Origin: Streptomyces sp. ITFR-21
GTDB lineage: Bacteria > Actinomycetota > Actinomycetes > Streptomycetales > Streptomycetaceae
DNA length: 64,000 bases
Direction of reading: 5' to 3'
Assembly: GCF_031844685.1 (NCBI RefSeq)
Contig: NZ_CP134605.1
Location: 4,399,001 to 4,463,000, forward strand
Below the pieces are notes generated by a model that saw only the letters and a list, made by a program, of their open reading frames with translations, was not told where the DNA came from and made no database searches. The translations under genes were made by a program, and so were the position numbers. Of this stretch, positions 45,248-54,146 are shown piece by piece. Positions within the stretch are counted from its first letter, which is position 1. Every line of letters starts with the position of its first letter.

Positions 45248-45826
45248 TCCCTTTCCGCGGGCGTTCGCGATCGTCCGCTGGTCCGGTCGCATCTTGGTCC
45301 GGAGGCTGATGGCGGCTTGGGACAAGGGGTGGGCGACGATCGACGCGCCCACCGCCGGCGGTGAGATCGAACGGGTACCCGCGTCCCGGTCCGGTCGGGC
45401 CGGCGGCGCGGACGACCGCGGTACCGGCACTCCCGCGAGAGAAAGGAGACGCTCTTGCCGGGGCCGGGGCCGGGGCCGGGGCCGGGGCCGGGGCGGGTGC
45501 TGGTTGGGAGGTGGGGTACCGCTCGCCTGCCGGTATGGGGGCGGCACTCGTACGGGGAGGCGGGGGTGGGCCGACGGGCGGGCGGCCGAATGGCGGGGCC
45601 GTGGCCGTGGTGGGGCGGCCGGCCAGGCGTTTCACCGCGGGTGGGTGAGCGGCTGCGGGGCGGCCCGGGGGGTGGGCGCCGCCGGTTGCCGAGGGGACAG
45701 CAGCGGTTGCGGGTGATCTTCTGCGGGTGAGAGCCGTTCCGGTTCCTGCCGTGGCAGGGCGGGGCGATCCGGTCGAACGTGCCGGATCCTGCGGGCTCGC
45801 CCTTCTACCGAACAGGGGTTTCCTTC
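45248..45826. other. Low-complexity region with no supported gene
   Basis: Reading frames here give only low-complexity Gly/Arg/Pro peptides. A stretch at 45238-45350 (DDPFPRAFAIVRWSGRILVRRLM in the plus direction) has a protein-like composition but no recognisable family and no proper end, so it may be a gene fragment. The middle is a CCGGGG hexamer array (45458-45493), and beyond it the DNA is strongly G-skewed on the plus strand up to about 45700. A promoter for the alanine-rich protein is expected near 45720-45810. Confidence 0.5.
45458..45493 (+). repeat. Hexanucleotide array (CCGGGG)x6
   Basis: Six uninterrupted copies of CCGGGG (GGGGCC register) on the plus strand, then CGGG. Runs of four G every six bases are strong candidates for quadruplex formation. 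A TTG preceded by AAAGGAG opens a Pro-Gly dipeptide frame over it, but nothing else supports translation. Confidence 0.92.
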
Positions 45827-46243
45827 ATGAAGCTACGCCATCTCGCTGCCGCCGCCCTCGCCACCGCCGCGCTCGTGGCCGGTGGTACGACCGCGGCGCA
45901 GGCCGGTGCCGCCGCTCCCGCCAAGGGGGCCGCACCGGCGGCCCGCGCCCTGCCCGACCCCGTGGCCTGCGCGGCCTCGACGACCGCCGCCGCCACCGCG
46001 GTGGCCAACGCGGCGGCCGCCGCCGACGTGGCCAAGTCCGACGCGGCGACCTCGGCGGCAGCGGCCAAGGCGGTCGCGGCGGCCCTCGCCGCCGGCAACG
46101 CTCCCGCCGCCCTCGCCGAGGCGGCCGCCACCGCCACGGCGGCCGCCGCGGCGGCCGTCACCTCGGCCGACGCGTCCGTGGCCGCCACCGCCACGGCAGC
46201 CGCGGCCACCAAGGCCGCCGTCACCGCCTGCGCCACGTCCTGA
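45827..46243 (+). CDS. Secreted alanine-rich protein with two terminal cysteines
   Basis: 138 residues from ATG 45827; a GTG upstream (45779) gives an unlikely longer form. A signal peptide is clear (KLRHLAAAALATAALVAGGTTAAQA). The mature part of about 110 residues is more than half Ala, with Val, Thr, Lys, Asp and Ser, and has heptad-like spacing, so it should be almost entirely helical. One Cys lies at its start (PVACAAS) and one near its end (TACATS), positioned so that a disulfide could close a helical hairpin. I do not recognise a named family. It lies in the accessory region with no partner gene, and its base composition is as GC-rich as its surroundings. Confidence 0.7.
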   Translation: MKLRHLAAAALATAALVAGGTTAAQAGAAAPAKGAAPAARALPDPVACAASTTAAATAVANAAAAADVAKSDAATSAAAAKAVAAALAAGNAPAALAEAAATATAAAAAAVTSADASVAATATAAAATKAAVTACATS

Positions 46244-46244
46244 G

Positions 46245-46538
46245 ATGCGACGCGCCCGTACGGTCCCGGCCCTGGCCGGGTCGCTGGTACTCACCGGGGT
46301 GGCAGCCGCGCTGGGGCCGGACGGGGGCCGGACGGGGGCCGGGCATGCCGGCGCCGAGCCGGTTCGGTGCCAGGTGCCAGGTGCCAGGTGCCAGGGGCCA
46401 GGGGCCAGGGGCCGTGGACGGTGGACCGGTGCCCGACGTGCACGACCGACACCACCGGCTCCGCGTCACCGGGTTCCGGGTCCTTCCGGCGCGATCGCTC
46501 GCCAGGGGCCGGACCGCGGCTTCCCGCCTCGTGCGTGA
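46245..46538 (+). pseudogene. Possible remnant of a secreted-protein gene
   Basis: One base after the stop of the alanine-rich gene an ATG opens a frame that starts like a signal peptide (RRARTVPALAGSLVLTGVAAALG). After about 40 residues it runs into a seven-base tandem repeat (46366-46413). Because the unit length is not a multiple of three, the frame rotates, and the remaining residues are Arg/Pro-rich with no protein-like character. I read it as a secreted-protein gene broken by repeat expansion, but a chance frame is possible. Confidence 0.35.
46366..46413. repeat. 7-bp tandem repeat (GGTGCCA)x4 (GGGGCCA)x3
   Basis: Four copies of GGTGCCA are followed by two of GGGGCCA and a final GGGGCC. 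The unit changes by one base part-way, a sign of slippage-driven growth. Length variation would shift any reading frame crossing it. Confidence 0.9.
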
Positions 46539-46567
46539 CGAGGTGGCCGTGCCCCCACCTCTGCGGC

Positions 46568-46696
46568 CGACATCGTGAAGACGAGTGCTCCGTCGGTCAG
46601 CTCGGTGCGGCCGGGCGCCTCGGGAAGGCGGTCCGGATCCTCCGCGAACCAGCCCTGCGCACGCGGCGGACGCATCCCGTCGGGCAGAGCGGCCAT
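46568..46696 (-). pseudogene. N-terminal fragment of a Uma2-family gene
   Basis: From ATG 46696 (AGGG eight bases upstream) 43 codons match the start of streptomycete Uma2-family proteins (DUF820, PD-(D/E)XK fold): LPDGMRPPRAQGWFAEDP, RLPEAPGRTELTDGALVF, then TMS. After TMS the sequence abruptly becomes unrelated Arg/Gly/Pro-rich residues and stops at 46466. The catalytic part is missing. It is a truncated relic left in the accessory region. Confidence 0.7.
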
Positions 46697-46976
46697 CGGA
46701 TAACCCTGGCGCTTCGAGCCCGCGGGGCGAGGGCGGTGGGGTCCGCCGGGTGAGCGCCGACCGGTCCGCGCACGGCCCGCGGGACGCCTGAGGCCCGCCG
46801 CCGGGGAACCGGCGTTCATCGGCCCGAAGGCGCCCGGTCACCGCCGTGATCGGCCTCACCCGCCCGCCCCCGCCGGTGGGCACCTCGGCACCCGCCCGCG
46901 GCGGCGCCCGGTGGCGGGGTGGGGTGGTCGGGCGTCGAATGGGAGGGGTGGGGGCGGGTCGAGGGTTGGAGGCGTT

Positions 46977-47897
46977 GTGGCAGTCGTACCGCTGAGGGAG
47001 ATCCTGGCGGACGCCTTTGGGAAGCGCTATGGCGTGCCGGCGATCAATGTGTTCGACGATCTGACGCTGGAGGCGGTGCTCGCGGCGGCGGTGGACAAGG
47101 GGTCGCCGCTGATCGTGCAGACGTCGGTGAAGACGGTGAAGTCGGTCGGCAGTGACGTGCTGTACGCCATGTGGACGGCGATGACGGCCGGCATCGAGGT
47201 GCCGGTCACGCTGCACCTGGACCACTGTCCGGAGCGGGCGGTGATCACGGAGTGCCTGCGGCAGGGGTGGAACTCCGTACTGTTCGACGCGTCGCGGCTG
47301 CCGGTGGCGGAGAACATGCGGCAGACCGTCGAGGTGGTGGCCGAGGCCCGGCGGTACGGGGCCGACGTGGAGGGCGAGATCGAGTCCATCACGGGGGTGG
47401 AGGACGGGATCGGGAGCGACACCGCGGCGCGGCAGCAGGGTCTTGACGTCGCGCTGGAGTTCCTGCGGACCACCGGCGTAAACGTGTTCGCGCCAGCCAT
47501 CGGCAACGCGCACGGCTCGTACAGGCAGGCCCCCGTACTCGACGCGCAGCGGGTCTCCGACATCGTGGCGGCCCATCCGCTGCCCATCGCGCTGCACGGC
47601 GGCAGCGGCCTTTCCGACGAGCAGTTCCGGGACCTGATCTCCCGGGGGTGCGCCAAGGTGAACATCTCGACGGCGCTGAAAGAGACGTTCATGAAGTCGG
47701 GCCTGGCCTTTCTGCAAGCGGCCGCCGAGAAGGACACCTGGGACCCGCCGTCGCTCTTCCGGTCGGTCCGGCAGGACGTCGTCGAGCTGGCCGGCTCGCT
47801 GATGACGCTCTTCGGCAGCGCCGGACGGGCGGGCGGCGGCCGGACCGCCGGCGCCGGTACCGCCGACCGGGCGGGCGCCGCCGAAAGGGCGGGCTGA
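46977..47897 (+). CDS. Class II ketose-(bis)phosphate aldolase
   Basis: 306 residues from GTG 46977 (TTGGAGG upstream). A zinc aldolase of the FbaA/KbaY/GatY family that cleaves a ketose phosphate to DHAP plus an aldehyde. Motifs: YGVPAINVFDDLTLEAVL, the Asp-His pair in TLHLDHCPE (about 79), GEIESITGVEDG, the metal His in IGNAHGSY (about 180), ALHGGSGLSDEQF (about 205) and the phosphate-binding KVNISTALK. A low-complexity Gly/Ala/Arg tail of about 25 residues is added at the end. It heads an operon with a HAD phosphatase, DhaL and DhaK. Substrate specificity cannot be read from the sequence; the operon argues against the housekeeping fructose-bisphosphate enzyme. Confidence 0.9.
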   Translation: MAVVPLREILADAFGKRYGVPAINVFDDLTLEAVLAAAVDKGSPLIVQTSVKTVKSVGSDVLYAMWTAMTAGIEVPVTLHLDHCPERAVITECLRQGWNSVLFDASRLPVAENMRQTVEVVAEARRYGADVEGEIESITGVEDGIGSDTAARQQGLDVALEFLRTTGVNVFAPAIGNAHGSYRQAPVLDAQRVSDIVAAHPLPIALHGGSGLSDEQFRDLISRGCAKVNISTALKETFMKSGLAFLQAAAEKDTWDPPSLFRSVRQDVVELAGSLMTLFGSAGRAGGGRTAGAGTADRAGAAERAG

Positions 47898-47901
47898 GAC
47901 C

Positions 47902-48807
47902 GTGCCCGCCCTCGTCTTCGACTGCGACGGAGTGCTCGCCGACACCGAGCGCTACGGACACCTGCCCGCCTTCAACCGGACCTTCGAGGAGTTCGGCCTG
48001 CCGGTGCGCTGGAGCGATTGCGAATACGCGCAGAAGGTGCGGGTGGGCGGCGGCAAGGAACGGATGAGGACGCTGCTGACGCCCGAGTTCGTCGCCGAGG
48101 CGGGCCTGCCCGCCGATCCGGCCGCGCTCGACGGGCAGGTCGCCCGCTGGCACCGGCGCAAGACCGAGATCTACACCGGGATCATCGCCGGCGGCGCCGT
48201 CCCGCCCCGCCCCGGGGTGCGGCGGATCGCCGCCGAGGCGCTCGCGGCCGGCTGGTCGCTCGCGGTCGCCTCCACCTCCGCCGAGCCGGCCGTCCGCAGC
48301 GTGCTCGAACTCGCCGCGGGCCCCGAACTCACCCCGCACTTCTCGGTGTTCGCCGGGGACGTGGTGCCGCACAAGAAGCCGGCACCGGACGTCTACGCGT
48401 ACGCCGTGGCGCGGCTCGGCGTCGCCGCCGCCGACGTCGCCGTGATCGAGGACAGCCGCAACGGCCTGCTGGCGGCCCGCGGCGCCGGGCTGACGTGCGC
48501 GGTCACCACCAGCTCCTACACCGGGCAGGAGGACTTCACCGGGGCGGCGCTGGTCGTGACCTCGCTCGGCGATCCGCCGCCGGATCCGACCGCTGCGCAG
48601 GTGCTCGGCGACCCGTACGGCTGCGACCCGCGCCCGTACGTACGGCTGGCGGACCTCGCGTTCCTGCTGGCCGCCGCGACCGCCGGACCGGGGGCGGACG
48701 CCGTCCGCGGTCCCGGGCGGGACACCACCGCCGAGCCGGGGCCGGCCCCGGGCCGACGCCGGTCGTCGTCGGCGCCGGACTCCGACCGGCGTCACCGGCG
48801 TCACTGA
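47902..48807 (+). CDS. HAD superfamily phosphatase, CbbY/beta-phosphoglucomutase-like
   Basis: 301 residues, GTG start four bases after the aldolase stop. HAD motif I is LVFDCDGVLADTE (Asp nucleophile and general acid at about 7 and 9). Motif II is the Thr/Ser in AVASTSAEPAV, motif III the Lys in VVPHKKPAPDVY, and motif IV VIEDSRNGLLAA. The large alpha-helical cap resembles CbbY, which dephosphorylates xylulose 1,5-bisphosphate. The last about 60 residues are Pro/Arg-rich and disordered. In this operon it may remove a misprimed or inhibitory sugar phosphate made by the aldolase or kinase. Confidence 0.88.
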   Translation: MPALVFDCDGVLADTERYGHLPAFNRTFEEFGLPVRWSDCEYAQKVRVGGGKERMRTLLTPEFVAEAGLPADPAALDGQVARWHRRKTEIYTGIIAGGAVPPRPGVRRIAAEALAAGWSLAVASTSAEPAVRSVLELAAGPELTPHFSVFAGDVVPHKKPAPDVYAYAVARLGVAAADVAVIEDSRNGLLAARGAGLTCAVTTSSYTGQEDFTGAALVVTSLGDPPPDPTAAQVLGDPYGCDPRPYVRLADLAFLLAAATAGPGADAVRGPGRDTTAEPGPAPGRRRSSSAPDSDRRHRRH

Positions 48808-48830
48808 CGTCACGGCAGTCAGGAGAGAAC

Positions 48831-49487
48831 ATGTCATCACCATCGACAACCGCCGGTGATCTCGAGTTCGTCGTCCGGACGATCGCCAGGACCGCCGTCG
48901 ACAACGAGAAGGAATTCGGCGAGCTGGACGCCGTAGCCGGCGACGGGGACTTCGGGTACTCCCTCGCCCGCGGCTTCGAGATCGTCCTCGCCGACTGGGA
49001 CACCCTCGACCGCAGCTCGCCGTCGGAGTTCCTGAAGAAGGTCGCGCTGGTGATCTCCAAGCGGGTGGGCGGGACCTCGGGACCGCTGTGGGGGACCGCG
49101 TTCCTGCGGGCCGCGACGGCCGTCAGGGACCGGACCGAGCTGACCGGCCAGGACACGGTCGCGATGCTGCGCGCGGCGGCCGAGGGGATCAGGGTCCGGG
49201 GCAACTCCGACGTCGGCGACAAGACGCTGCTGGACGCGCTGGTCCCGATGACCGACGCGCTGGAGCGGCGGCTGCGGGCCGGTGACGAGGCTGCCGATCC
49301 GGCGGGTCTCGCGGCGCTCGCCGCCACCGCGGCCAGGTCCGCGGCCGACGCGACCACCCCCATGCAGGCCATGCGCGGCCGCCAGAGCTACACCGGCGAA
49401 CGCAGTATCGGCTCGCCGGACCCGGGCGCGGTGGCGGTGGCGGTGATGGCCGAACGCGTCGCCGACGAGTGGCCGGACCGCGGCTGA
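48831..49487 (+). CDS. dhaL: Dihydroxyacetone kinase DhaL subunit
   Basis: 218 residues from ATG 48831 (AGGAGAG upstream). The nucleotide-binding helical-barrel subunit of dihydroxyacetone-type kinases. The Mg-binding loop is DAVAGDGDFGYSLARGF (about 33-49), the GTSGPLWGTAFL stretch fits the ADP pocket, and GNSDVGDKTLLDALVPM (about 123-139) completes the site. The C-terminus is typical (RGRQSYTGERSIGSPDPGA). It pairs with DhaK, encoded 182 bp downstream. No DhaM phosphocarrier is in the window, so it may use ATP directly or borrow a PTS protein from elsewhere. Confidence 0.93.
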   Translation: MSSPSTTAGDLEFVVRTIARTAVDNEKEFGELDAVAGDGDFGYSLARGFEIVLADWDTLDRSSPSEFLKKVALVISKRVGGTSGPLWGTAFLRAATAVRDRTELTGQDTVAMLRAAAEGIRVRGNSDVGDKTLLDALVPMTDALERRLRAGDEAADPAGLAALAATAARSAADATTPMQAMRGRQSYTGERSIGSPDPGAVAVAVMAERVADEWPDRG

Positions 49488-49669
49488 CGCCTCCGTCCGC
49501 CGGCGCCGGCCCCGGACAACCTTGAAGGCGCCCCGGACCGCACCCACGAAGGGCCCCGGGCCCCGGCGCCCCCGGCCGCCCCTGGGCCGCGCATCCCCCG
49601 CGGCCCCCGGGCCGCACACCCCCCCCGCAGACCCCGGACCCCTCAACGACGAGACCCTGGAGCGACCGC

Positions 49670-50665
49670 ATGAAGAAGTTCGTCAACGACCCCAAGAACT
49701 ACGTCCCGGAGATGCTCCAGGGACTGGTGCTGGCCAACCCCGGCACTCTCCGCTACGTCCCCGAGTACAACCTGATCATGCGCGCGGACGCCCCGCAGGC
49801 GAACAAGGTCTCCATCGTCCAGGGCAGCGGCTCCGGCCACGAGCCCGCGCACGTCATGAGCGTGGGCAAGGGCATGCTCGACGCCGCCTGCCCCGGTGAC
49901 GTCTTCTCCGCCCCGCCGGCCGACTACGTCTACGAGACGGTGAAGCTGGTCGCCTCACCCAAGGGCGTGCTGCTGCTGGTGAACAACTACACCGGTGACC
50001 GGATGGCCTTCGAGATGGCCGAGGAGCTCTCGCAGGCCGAGGGGGTGTCGGTCCGTACGCTGTTCATCGACGACGACGTGTCCGTGCAGGACTCGACCTA
50101 CACGGTCGGGCGCCGCGGGGTGGCCGGCAACTTCTTCGTGATGAAGGCGACCGGCGCGGCGGCCGAACGCGGCGCCGACCTCGACGAGGTGCACCGGATC
50201 GGCGAGAAGGTCAACTCCGTGACCCGGACCATGGGCATGGCCCTCACCGCGTGCACGCCGCCCGCGAAGGGCTCCCCGCTGTTCGACCTGCCTGGCGACG
50301 AGGTCGAGATGGGTGTCGGCATCCACGGCGAGCCGGGCCGCCGCCGCGAGAAGCTCCAGCCGGCGGACGCGCTGGTACGGGAACTGGTCACCGCGGTCGT
50401 GGAGGACCTGCCGTACGCCCAGGGCGACGACGTCGCCCTGATGGTCAACGGCCTGGGCGGTACCCCGATCGGCGAGCTGTACCTGGTGTACGGGCTGGCC
50501 CACCGGCAGCTGGCCGACCGCGGCATCGAGGTCCGGCGCAGTTACGTGGGCGAGTACTGCACCTCGCTCGACATGGCCGGCGCGTCCATCACGCTGGTCC
50601 GGCTGGACGACGAGATCTCCCAGCTGCTCGCCGACCCGGCGGAGATCCCCGTCCGGGTGTTCTGA
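49670..50665 (+). CDS. dhaK: Dihydroxyacetone kinase DhaK subunit
   Basis: 331 residues. It binds the ketose substrate covalently. The motif GSGSGHEPAHVMSVGKGMLDAA (about 54-75, cited in part), the base Asp in NNYTGDRMAFEM (about 106-117), and the hemiaminal His in GVGIHGEPGRRR (about 219) are all present, so it should be catalytically competent. The family includes erythrulose kinases as well as dihydroxyacetone kinases. The order here (aldolase, HAD, dhaL, dhaK) is not the common dhaK-dhaL-dhaM order. The 182-bp gap before dhaK is Pro/Gly-rich DNA with a small GGGCCC palindrome and may allow uneven expression. Confidence 0.93.
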   Translation: MKKFVNDPKNYVPEMLQGLVLANPGTLRYVPEYNLIMRADAPQANKVSIVQGSGSGHEPAHVMSVGKGMLDAACPGDVFSAPPADYVYETVKLVASPKGVLLLVNNYTGDRMAFEMAEELSQAEGVSVRTLFIDDDVSVQDSTYTVGRRGVAGNFFVMKATGAAAERGADLDEVHRIGEKVNSVTRTMGMALTACTPPAKGSPLFDLPGDEVEMGVGIHGEPGRRREKLQPADALVRELVTAVVEDLPYAQGDDVALMVNGLGGTPIGELYLVYGLAHRQLADRGIEVRRSYVGEYCTSLDMAGASITLVRLDDEISQLLADPAEIPVRVF

Positions 50666-50677
50666 CCGGGGCCGGCG

Positions 50678-50706
50678 GCCGGGACCCGGGCCGTCCGGGC
50701 CCCGGC
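50678..50706. terminator. Hairpin between dhaK and the MFS gene
   Basis: A 12-bp stem with one mismatch, GCCGGGACCCGG (50678-50689) / CCGGGCCCCGGC (50695-50706), with a five-base loop, in the gap between convergent genes. Confidence 0.6.
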
Positions 50707-52206
50707 TCAGGTGGCCTTGCGGAACCTGGCCCCCAGCGCCGGCGAGTGGTAGCCGGTGGACGTGCCGGCCAGCCAGGGCTCCAGGTCGGGCGGTGCCAGG
50801 CGCGCGCCGCCCGCCAGGAAGAGCCCGACCAGCAGCACCCCGACGACCACCGTGACCACCAGCATGATCACCACGCACAGATGGAAGCCGTGCTCCAGCG
50901 TGGACCGGGTCATCGCCAGGTGCAGCAGCACCGGCCCCACCAGGAACGCCGCCTCCGAGCGCAGCAGCTCGACCAGGGCGAAGGTCGGGCCGAGCTGGGT
51001 CGAGGGCACCGAGAAACCGGCCAGGAACAGCCCCGGCGCCACCCCCGCGCCCGCCCCGTACCCCAGGAAGAGCGCGGCGACGGCGACGACGGGGGAGGCG
51101 TTGGACGGGCTGACGGCCAGCAGCACCGCCGCGCCCACCGCCACACCGGCCAGCCCCGACAGCGCCAGCACCGGCGTCCAACGGGTCGTCACCACCCGGC
51201 GGAACAGCGCGGCCGAGACGACCACCCCCAGGATCTGCGGGGCGATGAGCAGCCCGGTCCGTACCGGGGAGTAGTGCGCCACCTGGAGCAGGTAGATTTC
51301 GGCCAGCTCCAGCAGCGTGGTGAAGGAGGCGCCGACCATCATCGCGTTGGCGGTCCCACTGACCGGCAGCGTGTTGCTGATCGGCCGCATCGGCATCAGC
51401 GGCGCGGCCTTGCGGAACTGGCCCACCACCAGGGCGACGCCGATCCCTACGCCGACGACGACCGGCACGATGAACTCGGGGTCGCTGAACGAGCCGCGCG
51501 ACAGCCAGGAGACGCCGAAGAACGGCAGCATGGTGGCCCCGAAGGCGAGCGGGATGGCCAGCCAGTCGAAGCCCGCGCGGCGGGCCGGGGGCTCGTTGCC
51601 CTCGAAGGTCAGGGTGCCGACGGCGAAACCGGCCACCGCGAGCACGCCGAGCGAGGTGAACAGTAGCCGCCAGCCGCCGAAGCTGCCGACCAGGCCGCCC
51701 ACCACCGGCCCGGCGGTCACCATGCCGAACAGGCCGAGGCTGATGACGGCGGCGGTGGTCGGGACCCGTTCGACGCCGTGCGTGACGACCAGCGGCGGCA
51801 GCGCGGCGACCAGCAGCATGCCGGTGAACAGGCCCTGGAGCAGCACGCCGGCCATGAACGGCCCGAGGCTCCGGGCGGTCAGCGCCAGCACGGCGCTGAG
51901 CACGAAGCCCGCCTCGCAGACGAGGTAGACGTGCCGCCGCGCCAGCCGCAGCGTCAGGTCGGCCACCACGACCGCCCCGAAGGCGTACGAGGCGTTGGAC
52001 AGCCCGGCGGTCAGCTGCAGCTCGAACCGGGTGGCGCCCAGGTCCCGCATCAGGGTCGGCTGGAAGAGCGAGACGGCCGTGGTGAGGACCAGGAAGGGGC
52101 TCAGCGCCAGCAGCGCCAGTGCCACGGCGGCGGGGTAGTTGCCCGCCCACGGGAGCCGGGTGAGGAGGGAGGGCGTCGGAAAGCGGGAACGGATGGTCGC
52201 CTCCAA
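50707..52206 (-). CDS. MFS transporter, DHA2-like (about 14 helices)
   Basis: 499 residues. Fourteen hydrophobic segments can be counted, beginning YPAAVALALLALSPFLVLTTAVSLFQP and ending VVIMLVVTVVVGVLLVGLFLAGG, which suits the drug:H+ antiporter-2 group. Loop motifs include DLTLRLARRHVYLVCE near the usual motif A position, but the classical GxLaDrxGrkxxl is degenerate. The gene is convergent with dhaK. Linkage to sugar use is possible but not shown; DHA2 members mostly export drugs or metabolites. A 260-bp gap separates it from the second chitinase gene, which runs in the same direction upstream. Confidence 0.85.
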   Translation of the reverse strand: MEATIRSRFPTPSLLTRLPWAGNYPAAVALALLALSPFLVLTTAVSLFQPTLMRDLGATRFELQLTAGLSNASYAFGAVVVADLTLRLARRHVYLVCEAGFVLSAVLALTARSLGPFMAGVLLQGLFTGMLLVAALPPLVVTHGVERVPTTAAVISLGLFGMVTAGPVVGGLVGSFGGWRLLFTSLGVLAVAGFAVGTLTFEGNEPPARRAGFDWLAIPLAFGATMLPFFGVSWLSRGSFSDPEFIVPVVVGVGIGVALVVGQFRKAAPLMPMRPISNTLPVSGTANAMMVGASFTTLLELAEIYLLQVAHYSPVRTGLLIAPQILGVVVSAALFRRVVTTRWTPVLALSGLAGVAVGAAVLLAVSPSNASPVVAVAALFLGYGAGAGVAPGLFLAGFSVPSTQLGPTFALVELLRSEAAFLVGPVLLHLAMTRSTLEHGFHLCVVIMLVVTVVVGVLLVGLFLAGGARLAPPDLEPWLAGTSTGYHSPALGARFRKAT

Positions 52207-52401
52207 GGTCGTGCTGGGGGAAGGCGTACCTCCCGGCCTCGCGCGGCAGAGTGGCTGGTCGGCGCGGCGCCGCCGGGTCGCGTCCGCCGCCGGGTCGCAG
52301 GCTCACCCTAGGAGCGGGCCGGCCCGCCCGGACGGCTGACACACCGCAGGGTGACCCCATTGGCCCTGCCGCGGTCCGGCGTACCCGCCGCCGGGGACGA
52401 C

Positions 52402-52447
52402 CGTGCCCGGCCTCTCCCCCGGGCAGGGTGGGGAGGGACCGGGCACG
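52402..52447 (-). terminator. Terminator of the second chitinase gene
   Basis: A stem of CGTGCCCGG (52402-52410) / CCGGGCACG (52439-52447) with further CCTC/CCCC to GGGG/AGG pairing inside. It starts 19 bp after the chitinase stop codon on the minus strand. Confidence 0.7.
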
Positions 52448-52466
52448 TCGCGCGCGGGGGGCGGGG

Positions 52467-53876
<1,410 letters not shown>

Positions 53877-53882
53877 GGCGGG

Positions 53883-53912
53883 AAAGTATTGGCCTAGACC
53901 AATACCGGTCAA
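53883..53912 (-). promoter_or_regulatory. Promoter with dre operator in the spacer, leaderless chitinase transcript
   Basis: On the minus strand: -35 TTGACC (53912-53907), an 18-bp spacer, -10 TACTTT (53888-53883). The spacer contains ATTGGTCTAGGCCAAT (53903-53888), a near-perfect match to the DasR responsive element. The -10 ends six bases before the ATG, so transcription would begin at or very near the start codon. There is no ribosome-binding site, which agrees. DasR binding here would exclude RNA polymerase. Confidence 0.85.
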
Positions 53913-54146
53913 GGGAAATCGGGAAACGGGCTCCGGGTGCGTACCGGAATTCATACCGGACGGGCGTGCCGCGGGCACGGGTTCGCGCCGGCGGCCACCG
54001 GCCCCGGCGGGCGGAGGTCCCGCGCGGCGCCGCGCGCGGCCGTGTGCCGGGAGCCTCGACGAGGGTTGCGCCGGGCGCCGTTCGGGCGGCGCGGCCCTAC
54101 CCCCGCCCCGGGGCGGGGGAGTTCGGGCAGACCGTAAACTTCCCTG

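Noticed and set aside
45455..45730. Pro-Gly repeat protein starting at TTG 45455 with a good ribosome-binding site
   Set aside because: It is only the translation of the GGGGCC array and of G-rich DNA; there is no sign of selection for protein and no known family.
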